A DNA stretch of 10,586 bases from NCBI GenBank assembly GCA_955652195.1, contig CATPBC010000305.1:1-10586 (forward strand), given 5' to 3'. Positions 5,770-10,586 of the stretch are shown here, piece by piece; the stretch's first letter is position 1; every line of letters starts with the position of its first letter. The DNA is from an uncultured Xanthobacteraceae bacterium. GTDB lineage: Bacteria; Pseudomonadota; Alphaproteobacteria; Rhizobiales; Xanthobacteraceae. A program made the translations under genes and the position numbers. The notes beneath the pieces are model-generated. The model did not search any database. It saw only the letters and a program-made list of their open reading frames with translations, and was not told where the DNA came from.

Positions 5770-7380
5770 CTAATGGCCGGTCGAGAGGGCCGCGATTTGC
5801 GCCGGTTCGTCGGGTGCCGCATTGCCGCGCCATACCACGTGCAGATCGGGCCGCACCAAGATGAGGTCGTGTCCGTAAATCTCACGCGCCATCCGATCGG
5901 GAACGTCGAGCACCCTCACCGGCGCACCACGCCCGCGGATCGCGGCTTCAAGGCCGCGCGCGTCCTCTTTGGCGCCGCCGAGCTTGAGGATCGTATAGCC
6001 GTCGGGAACGCGATCCTGGATCGGCGTGCCGTCATCGAGCCAAACATGCGGCAACCGCGCGCCCGGCCAAGTGGTTGGCTGATATTCCCGGAATAGATGT
6101 TCCGGTCCGCCCGGGATGTTGCCGATGATCGGCGAGTCGACATAGCGATAGCCGAGTTCGGCGCCGATCATCTCGTTGCTCTTGCGCTGTTCGATATTGG
6201 CGACCGCGCTCAGGTTTTTCCGGGTTTCGGCTCCAGCAGGAGAATCCTCGCGAATATTTGGGCGCCACATGGCGCGCCATTTGCGACGACCGATCGTTGC
6301 ATAGCGCGAGGCGCCGACATTGCGCTCGCCGATCTGGCGACGCTCGATCTCATATGACTTCAGCAAATTCGGCCCACCCCAGCCGGCGAGTGTGGCGGCA
6401 AGCTTCCACGACAGATCGATGGCGTCGCCGACACCAGAATTCATGCCCAGGCCCCCGGTCGGGATCACCAGATGCGCTGCGTCGCCGGCAATGAAGACGC
6501 GGTCGTGGCCATAGCGGTCGGCGAGCAACAGATTCTGCCGCCAAGGCGCGCAGGACAGCATCTCGTATTTGAGGGGAATCCCAACGGTGCGTTCGAACGC
6601 GGCCCTCATCGCCTCGTCGCTGTCGAGAACCGAATGCAGCGTCCAGTGTTTAGTGGAATCCTGCATGATCAAGAACGTGGCTTTGTCGTCCGCCACGTGA
6701 TAGTGGCGGCCCGGCCCGGGACCGTTGCCAATCGGCAGGCGCTCGAACAATTCATCGCAGCGAAACAGCGCTTGGCGTAGTTCCAACAGATTGCCTTCGC
6801 CGGAAAGTCCGATACCAAGCTCTTTGCGGACGGTGCTCGCCCCGCCATCGCAGCCGACGATATAAGCCGCGCGCATCTCCTGCTCGTCGCCTTTGCTACT
6901 GCGCATGCGCGCGGTAACGCCGTGGCCGTCCTGGCGCAGCGAGAGAAACTCGCAGCCGAATCGCACGGTCACTGATGGAATGGTCTCGGCAATCGACTTC
7001 AAAAGCGGCTCGAGGGTGTACTGCGAGATCAGCTGATATGGCTCGAGCGGCAGCGTTCCGTCATTTGTGGCGCGCGCTTGCGCTCGCGCCTGCGCCACCG
7101 ACGGATAAGGAAGGTGCAACAGCGGCGGGTCCCTCAGCGACAGCACGATATAGACATCCATCGGGCAATACGCGCGCAAGCCCGCGTCGCGGATTTTTTC
7201 CGCCAAGCCCATGCGGCGGTAAATTTCCATCGAGCGGGCGTTCACCCGCTCCATCTTCGGCAGGAAGGCGGGCTGCTCCTTCTGCTCGAGCAAGGTGCAA
7301 CGCACCCCCCGTCTGCCGAGATCGATGGCGAGCGTAAGGCCGGTCGGTCCGGCCCCAACAATCAGTACGTCGGTATCCAT
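5770..7380 (-). CDS. FAD-dependent aromatic-ring monooxygenase (FAD_binding_3 family)
   Basis: The 536-residue protein is a group A flavoprotein hydroxylase of the PheA/TfdB/MhpA type. The dinucleotide-binding motif VGAGPTGLT is at 8-16, with the ribose-binding Glu at 32. The DG motif VGCDGGASTVRKELGI is at about 175-190. The GD motif RVFIAGDAAHLVIPTGGLGM is at about 294-313, followed by N314 and DLSWKLAATLAG. The C-terminal 100 residues fit the thioredoxin-like lid domain of this subgroup. These enzymes use NAD(P)H and O2 to hydroxylate phenolic or polyketide-like substrates; the substrate cannot be told here because no ring-cleavage or pathway genes are adjacent. The start lies right before the first beta strand, as usual. 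A small lipoprotein gene ends 33 bases upstream on the same strand, so cotranscription is possible. Confidence 0.92.
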   Translation of the reverse strand: MDTDVLIVGAGPTGLTLAIDLGRRGVRCTLLEQKEQPAFLPKMERVNARSMEIYRRMGLAEKIRDAGLRAYCPMDVYIVLSLRDPPLLHLPYPSVAQARAQARATNDGTLPLEPYQLISQYTLEPLLKSIAETIPSVTVRFGCEFLSLRQDGHGVTARMRSSKGDEQEMRAAYIVGCDGGASTVRKELGIGLSGEGNLLELRQALFRCDELFERLPIGNGPGPGRHYHVADDKATFLIMQDSTKHWTLHSVLDSDEAMRAAFERTVGIPLKYEMLSCAPWRQNLLLADRYGHDRVFIAGDAAHLVIPTGGLGMNSGVGDAIDLSWKLAATLAGWGGPNLLKSYEIERRQIGERNVGASRYATIGRRKWRAMWRPNIREDSPAGAETRKNLSAVANIEQRKSNEMIGAELGYRYVDSPIIGNIPGGPEHLFREYQPTTWPGARLPHVWLDDGTPIQDRVPDGYTILKLGGAKEDARGLEAAIRGRGAPVRVLDVPDRMAREIYGHDLILVRPDLHVVWRGNAAPDEPAQIAALSTGH

Positions 7381-7413
7381 GTCTTTATGATTTAGCGCAT
7401 TACCGCGGATCGT

Positions 7414-7803
7414 TCACGCCGCGGGGACCGCCGCATCAAGCTCCTTGAACGGTTGATAGGCGGCGTTTGCGCATTGCTCCGGCGTGGCATCGATGAACTG
7501 CGTCATTTGTCCCGAGAGATACACCGCGGCCTTGGTCTTGATCAGACTGCGAGGGTTGAACTGCACGCAAACTACATAATGCTCAGTCGGCCCGACCGAC
7601 TTGATCGCCGGCTCGGAAATCATGGCGCCACGGAAGTCGGCGCGATTGGTCAAGGACTGACGCAGAAAGCTGACGAGTTGCGTGCGGTAGTTAGCCGGCA
7701 AGGTATTGGGATCGACCGCCTGCTGGTCCTTGCCGGAGCTGCTGCAGCCGGCCAATGCGCCGGCAGTCAGCAACAGGATGACGCCTGCATGATGAACATT
7801 CAT
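7414..7803 (-). CDS. Small lipoprotein of unknown function
   Basis: With the start at 7803 the 129-residue product has a clear lipoprotein signal peptide. A short His-containing N-region is followed by a hydrophobic run and the lipobox LAGC with Cys at 20, then SSSGKDQQ. Residue 2 of the mature part is Ser, which suggests outer-membrane sorting if Lol rules hold. The mature domain is about 110 residues with alternating strands (EHYVVCVQFNPRS; AAVYLSGQMTQFID) and two further Cys residues; I do not recognise a family. The frame stays open to 7881, but the extra 26 residues would bury the signal peptide. The ribosome site is poor. It lies upstream of the monooxygenase gene on the same strand. 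Confidence 0.8.
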   Translation of the reverse strand: MNVHHAGVILLLTAGALAGCSSSGKDQQAVDPNTLPANYRTQLVSFLRQSLTNRADFRGAMISEPAIKSVGPTEHYVVCVQFNPRSLIKTKAAVYLSGQMTQFIDATPEQCANAAYQPFKELDAAVPAA

Positions 7804-7983
7804 GGTCTTATGGAATGCGGCCCTTGATGGCGCCTCACTTGCTGCGGCGCCCGAAGGATCGCGTGCCGCCCTCCCCGTCAATGGTCTTACCCGTCACTGG
7901 TCGTGCCGGATTATAGCAAAGCTGCAGCGCGCCGGCTGCTCCAATAAGCGTGGCCGTACCGAGCCCAGCCGGCCTGGTTCCGA

Positions 7984-8601
7984 TCAGGCCTCCTCCAGCG
8001 GGCCGCACCATCCCGGCAAATAGGCGGCATCCTCGCTCTTGGCCAATTTAATCGCTTTTTCGACGGCGCGCTCGAAGTCGCGCTCGATCGTCTTGCGCTT
8101 CATGCGCCGGCGCAGGAAATCCGCCCAGAGAAATTCGCTAAATGGCGTGGTGTCCTTGGCAAAACCGCCGGCGCGCCGCAGCTCCCCTGCGAGCGAGCGG
8201 AATGGATCATCGACGAGATCGGCCATGCGCTTGGGAATATCCTCGTAGTGCCGGCGCTCACCCTTGCTGTCGAAGGGGTGCATCCAAGAACGATTGTCCA
8301 TTACGGTCCAGAACTCGTCCTGCTCGAGCTTGCTGAGATTGGCGATGAGCGTCACCGCCACGTCCTTGACGCCCTCGTCATGGAGCGCGCGCGCAAGATG
8401 ATGATGATCGACCACATAGTGGCGGGCTTTTGGACCGAGCACGGTGGGAATCATGTGCCTGCCAAGGAATTTTCCACCCTCTTTGGCGGCAATTTCGCGC
8501 CAGCGCTTGCGCTTGGCTTCGACTTCGCGCATTCCGACGGTAAGTTGAGTCGGGCGAAGATCGGCAATCGGCACGGTCGTCAGCATGGGTTCGCGAACCA
8601 T
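7984..8601 (-). CDS. Stand-alone ParB-like nuclease-fold protein (ParBc_2 type)
   Basis: The 205-residue cytoplasmic protein matches the putative ParB-like nuclease family (Pfam ParBc_2). The N-terminal IADLRPTQLTVGMREVEAKR (12-31) is followed by GRHMIPTVLGPKARHYVVDH and the DHHH cluster at 65-68. Later blocks FWTVMDNRSWMHPFD and the closing YLPGWCG also look typical. It lacks the ParB helix-turn-helix and dimerisation domains, and no parA or parS-like site is near, so it is not a partition protein. Its biochemical role is unknown; the conserved His/Asp cluster suggests nucleotide or metal binding. The start at 8601 is set by a GAGGAG ribosome site with 6-base spacing. The frame is open to 8712, but that extension runs into the divergent promoter region. 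Confidence 0.85.
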   Translation of the reverse strand: MVREPMLTTVPIADLRPTQLTVGMREVEAKRKRWREIAAKEGGKFLGRHMIPTVLGPKARHYVVDHHHLARALHDEGVKDVAVTLIANLSKLEQDEFWTVMDNRSWMHPFDSKGERRHYEDIPKRMADLVDDPFRSLAGELRRAGGFAKDTTPFSEFLWADFLRRRMKRKTIERDFERAVEKAIKLAKSEDAAYLPGWCGPLEEA

Positions 8602-8607
8602 ATTGCG

Positions 8608-8613
8608 CTCCTC
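8608..8613 (-). promoter_or_regulatory. Ribosome binding site fixing the ParB-like start
   Basis: The minus strand reads GAGGAG, 6 bases before the ATG at 8601, which decides against the longer frame. Confidence 0.75.
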
Positions 8614-8692
8614 GAGCAAACAGTCTCTCCGGCATATCGGCACGATCGCCAATACAAAATCAAGGTGAACCGGGCTGGCATGGGCGCCATGA

Positions 8693-8710
8693 GCGGCCAT
8701 GAGTGGCCGC
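8693..8710. promoter_or_regulatory. Inverted repeat in the divergent promoter region
   Basis: GCGGCC (8693-8698) and GGCCGC (8705-8710) are exact reverse complements around six bases, within the 150 bases between the ParB-like and amidase genes. It could be an operator, but GC-rich repeats of this length arise easily in this genome type. Confidence 0.25.
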
Positions 8711-8746
8711 ACAAGTGATGGAAATTTTCGGCCGCTGTGCTAATAT

Positions 8747-8751
8747 GGAGG
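8747..8751 (+). promoter_or_regulatory. Ribosome binding site deciding the amidase start
   Basis: GGAGG ends 4 bases before the ATG at 8756 but only 1 base before the GTG at 8753, so the ATG is the better start. Confidence 0.7.
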
Positions 8752-8755
8752 CGTG

Positions 8756-9610
8756 ATGGGTGGGCTGCGACAGACCGCAACAACGCTGGGCGCCAAACTC
8801 GCGATCGCACCGCTCGCGATCGCGCTGGTTGTGTCAGTGTCGCAGGTCGTGCGTGCGGAGGACACCCGACGCACCACTGAGGTGAGGCCTGACGCTTGCC
8901 CACGTTCTACGTTCCGCGTCGTGGTCGACGTCGGCCACACGGTCGATGTACCGGGCGCAATGAGCGCGCGGGGTATTGCCGAATATGCGTTCAACCTTCA
9001 GCTGGCCCGCAACATCAACCAGGGTTTGCTCGACGCCGGCTTCCAGCAAACCGTGCTGCTGATCACCGCGACCGCGCCGTGGCGAGGCCTAGTCGAGCGC
9101 GCGGCCCGCGCCAACAGCATGCACGCAAATTTGTTCATCGCGATTCATCACGATTCGGTTCCCGACAATCTGAAGCAAAACTGGGAATACGCCGGGCTGA
9201 AAAACCAATTCAATGACAACTATCCCGGCTACGCGATCTTCATCTCGAACGAAAATACCGATCCGGCTGGAAGCTTGCAGTTCGGCAGCTTGCTCGGCCG
9301 CGAGCTGGAAAGCCGCGGGCTGCATTACACCCCCCATTACACCTTGGCCTTGATGGGCCACCGCCGCCGCATCCTGGTCGACGCCGAGGCCGGCGTGTAC
9401 CGCTACGACCAGCTGATCGTGCTGCGCCAGACCAGAATGCCGGCCGTGCTGCTCGAGGCTGGATCCATCGTCAACCGCCAGGAAGAACTTGAATTGGGCA
9501 CGCCCGAGCGGCGATCGCTCACCAGCACCGCAATCGTCGCCGCGGTCGAGAATTTCTGCGCCGCGCGGGCGCGACCGGCGAGCGCCAAAGCGGCGGCCTC
9601 GGCACACTAA
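8756..9610 (+). CDS. Exported N-acetylmuramoyl-L-alanine amidase (Amidase_3 fold)
   Basis: The 284-residue zinc hydrolase would cleave the amide between muramic acid and the peptide stem in the periplasm. A signal peptide spans about residues 1-34 with likely cleavage after VRA. The Amidase_3 landmarks are in order: VVVDVGH with His61, GIAEYAFN with Glu76, LFIAIHHDS with His131, and AVLLEAGSI with Glu234. These supply the three zinc ligands and the catalytic Glu. Two things are unusual: the common GHGG is replaced by GHTVDVPGAMSARG, and about 100 residues lie between His131 and Glu234. No AMIN or SPOR domain is attached, so septal targeting is not evident. The C-terminal 20 residues are Ala/Arg-rich. 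It is divergent from the ParB-like gene. The family assignment is firm; the substrate is inferred from fold. Confidence 0.9.
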   Translation: MGGLRQTATTLGAKLAIAPLAIALVVSVSQVVRAEDTRRTTEVRPDACPRSTFRVVVDVGHTVDVPGAMSARGIAEYAFNLQLARNINQGLLDAGFQQTVLLITATAPWRGLVERAARANSMHANLFIAIHHDSVPDNLKQNWEYAGLKNQFNDNYPGYAIFISNENTDPAGSLQFGSLLGRELESRGLHYTPHYTLALMGHRRRILVDAEAGVYRYDQLIVLRQTRMPAVLLEAGSIVNRQEELELGTPERRSLTSTAIVAAVENFCAARARPASAKAAASAH

Positions 9611-9626
9611 AGCGAAACGGCTTTAG
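9607..9626 (+). terminator. Hairpin overlapping the amidase stop codon
   Basis: CTAAAGC (9607-9613) and GCTTTAG (9620-9626) pair exactly around GAAACG. The TAA stop sits in the first arm. No T-tract follows, so termination is uncertain; it could also be a dispersed intergenic hairpin. Confidence 0.4.
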
Positions 9627-9721
9627 ATCGAGTTCGCATCGAGCTGATTTAACCGCTGCATTGCACGTTCCGCGTTGCGCGTCTCGCGGCGGCGCAATGA
9701 TTTACGGCCAGCAAAACCCCG

Positions 9722-10018
9722 TCAATCATGATTCAAGGACGGCCAAGGTGGAGGTCCTTGCCATCGCGAAGGATCGGCACTTTGGCGTCCGGTCGCTTTG
9801 CTCGCTTTGACAGCGCTCGAAGCTGAATTGCGAAGCGTGGACGACGGCACAGTACTGGTCTTTTCCGCACGCGCGAAGACGACGGCGCTGGGCGCGGACC
9901 AATTCACGGTATCCTCCTGCGCCGCCATGGCAAGGACCGAATTGACAGCAGCTAGCGCTGACGCCAGGACAAGAAAATTTTGCATCATGAGGGCAGATTT
10001 TCTAATTATGCGCAGCAT
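9722..10018 (-). CDS. Small exported protein of unknown function
   Basis: The 98-residue product begins with a basic N-region (MLRIIRKSALMM), a hydrophobic core (FLVLASALAAVNSVLA) and a likely cleavage site after AMA near residue 32. The mature part is Ser/Ala-rich, has no Cys, and ends in a Trp/Pro-rich tail (WQGPPPWPSLNHD). I recognise no family. The start at 10018 is supported by a GAGAGAG ribosome-like stretch 3 bases upstream and lies inside the preceding gene (17-base overlap), which favours cotranscription. Later ATGs at 9988 and 9985 lack ribosome sites and would remove the basic N-region. A plus-strand frame overlaps it but lacks comparable signals. It is moderately likely to be a real gene. 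Confidence 0.5.
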   Translation of the reverse strand: MLRIIRKSALMMQNFLVLASALAAVNSVLAMAAQEDTVNWSAPSAVVFARAEKTSTVPSSTLRNSASSAVKASKATGRQSADPSRWQGPPPWPSLNHD

Positions 10019-10160
10019 GCACTCTCTCGCATATCTTTCTCTGTGTCTGGTGATCGAGGCGGTGCAGGTAGGCTGCTTCGCAGGTAAGCGAGCAAAATCG
10101 CATCCCCCAATAGTAGCGGCTGATTGGTCGCAATGATCTGCGGCAATGGTCGCATTTCAT
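10002..10160 (-). CDS. Tiny zinc-finger-like protein (Cys-x2-Cys ... Cys-x3-Cys)
   Basis: The 52-residue protein starts MKCDHCRRSL and continues RYYWGMRFCSLTCEAAYLHR. Its Cys3-x2-Cys6 and Cys22-x3-Cys26 pairs would form one small metal (probably zinc) site. The last third is basic and helical. From memory it resembles conserved hypothetical small proteins of Bradyrhizobium with an RFCS...C..AY..RL core; no function is known. The start at 10160 has a GAGGG ribosome site with 7-base spacing, and its ATG overlaps the stop of the preceding gene as ATGA. The frame runs on upstream to 10376, but that part is out-of-frame overlap with the preceding gene. Protein or nucleic-acid binding is possible but unproven. 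Confidence 0.72.
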   Translation of the reverse strand: MKCDHCRRSLRPISRYYWGMRFCSLTCEAAYLHRLDHQTQRKICERVHAAHN

Positions 10161-10351
10161 GACGCCGCCCTCGCGTGAAATACGAGCGCACGCTGCGGCA
10201 ATGTGGGATGGCTGGCAAAGCAGACACCGTCGCAATGGCAGAATTGGGTACTGATATCTCGGATGTAGTTGCCTTCGATCTTGGCGCCGCATAACACGCA
10301 ATACGTTGCCATGCGGGGAATACGGCCGTTGACGAGAATGAAGCGCATCAT
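10157..10351 (-). CDS. Small Cys-rich protein, probable metal-binding knuckle
   Basis: The 64-residue protein begins MMRFILVNGR and contains YCVLCGAKIEGNYIRDIST followed by FCHCDGVCFASH. The residues Cys-x2-Cys and, about 18 residues on, Cys-x-Cys-x3-Cys-x3-His could bind one metal ion. It ends in HARAAS. The opening MRFILVNGR, the Cys layout and the HARA(A)S end recall a conserved hypothetical family of Bradyrhizobium (recollection, not a search). The start at 10351 has a GGGAG ribosome site with 6-base spacing and is a double ATG. Both neighbours are joined by 4-base overlaps: its ATG to the stop of the frame upstream, and its TGA to the ATG of the next gene. Small Cys-rich proteins in tandem suggest joint function, for example as subunits or redox- or metal-responsive adaptors; this is inference. 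Confidence 0.75.
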   Translation of the reverse strand: MMRFILVNGRIPRMATYCVLCGAKIEGNYIRDISTQFCHCDGVCFASHPTLPQRALVFHARAAS

Positions 10352-10584
10352 GTGTCGCTCCCGAAAATCGAAGCACGCCTCATGAAACAATCGCGGCACG
10401 GCGTGACGTCAGTGCGTTCTTTTGCTGATAAAGACTCGGATTGGACGGCGGCTATTCCCTTGATCGCGACTTGGTGATTAAGCCAAATCTTGTAGGTTGG
10501 AGCCGCCTCGCGGCATCGCCGCACTCGATGCAGAAACAATCTGCCAGCCGGAGCGGCGAAAGCTTCGCCTGAAACTGCTACCAC
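10348..10584 (-). CDS. Possible small ORF at the right edge, upstream of the Cys-rich pair
   Basis: The frame is open from the window edge (GTG at 10584) to a TGA at 10350-10348 that overlaps the next ATG as ATGA, the same coupling used by the genes downstream. The translation contains one CRDC pair near its end (TPCRDCFMRRASIFG) but otherwise shows no recognisable domain or signal peptide. The true start may lie outside the window. A different frame over 10577-10452 reads a more zinc-ribbon-like CFCIECG, so either frame could be the remnant of a Cys-rich gene. Low confidence. Confidence 0.3.
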   Translation of the reverse strand: MVAVSGEAFAAPAGRLFLHRVRRCREAAPTYKIWLNHQVAIKGIAAVQSESLSAKERTDVTPCRDCFMRRASIFGSDT

Positions 10585-10586
10585 CC

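Noticed and set aside
8745..8756. Three-codon ORF (ATG GAG GCG TGA) overlapping the amidase start as TGATG
   Set aside because: Its ATG lies directly against the amidase ribosome site and has no site of its own; most likely chance.
9089..9607. 172-codon minus-strand frame opposite the amidase
   Set aside because: It is antisense to the conserved amidase motifs and shows no recognisable domain.
9798..10136. 112-codon plus-strand frame opposite the small exported protein and the zinc-finger-like gene
   Set aside because: It has no ribosome site or domain and overlaps two minus-strand frames that have ribosome sites, stop/start coupling and a signal peptide or Cys motif.

Overview
The window is GC-rich, densely coding DNA with an alphaproteobacterial look. 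The best fit is Hyphomicrobiales of the Bradyrhizobium/Xanthobacteraceae type. This rests on recognised family resemblances: the DUF2849 - nitrite/sulfite reductase - DUF934 sulfur operon, the stand-alone ParB-like nuclease, and the tiny Cys-rich proteins at the right end. It is inference from protein character, not from a database search. I saw no rRNA, tRNA, insertion sequence, integrase or CRISPR array.

Layout. At the left edge is the N-terminus of a membrane protein running off the window (minus strand). Next comes a minus-strand envelope-stress module at 361-2289: an ECF sigma factor, its single-pass RskA-like anti-sigma factor (4-base stop/start overlap), and an exported fasciclin-domain protein. 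A PaaI-type hotdog thioesterase (2596-3078, plus) is divergent from the sigma gene. Converging on it is a sulfur-assimilation operon (5607-3116, minus): DUF2849, a siroheme/4Fe-4S nitrite/sulfite reductase, and DUF934. A promoter-like element with a palindrome over its -10/start region precedes that operon. A group A flavin monooxygenase (5770-7380) and a small lipoprotein (7414-7803) follow on the minus strand. A ParB-like nuclease-fold protein (minus) and an exported N-acetylmuramoyl-L-alanine amidase (plus) then form a divergent pair. The right end holds a minus-strand chain of very small genes. Two encode Cys-rich, probably metal-binding proteins, one encodes a small exported protein, and a possible fourth ORF reaches the window edge. 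They are joined by 4- and 17-base overlaps.

How the genes fit together. The sigma/anti-sigma pair next to a fasciclin gene repeats the logic of mycobacterial SigK/RskA, which controls the fasciclin proteins MPT70/MPT83. The sulfur operon would reduce sulfite to sulfide for cysteine synthesis, but cysG and cysH, its frequent partners, are not in view. The least explained part is the Cys-rich small-gene chain at 9722-10586.
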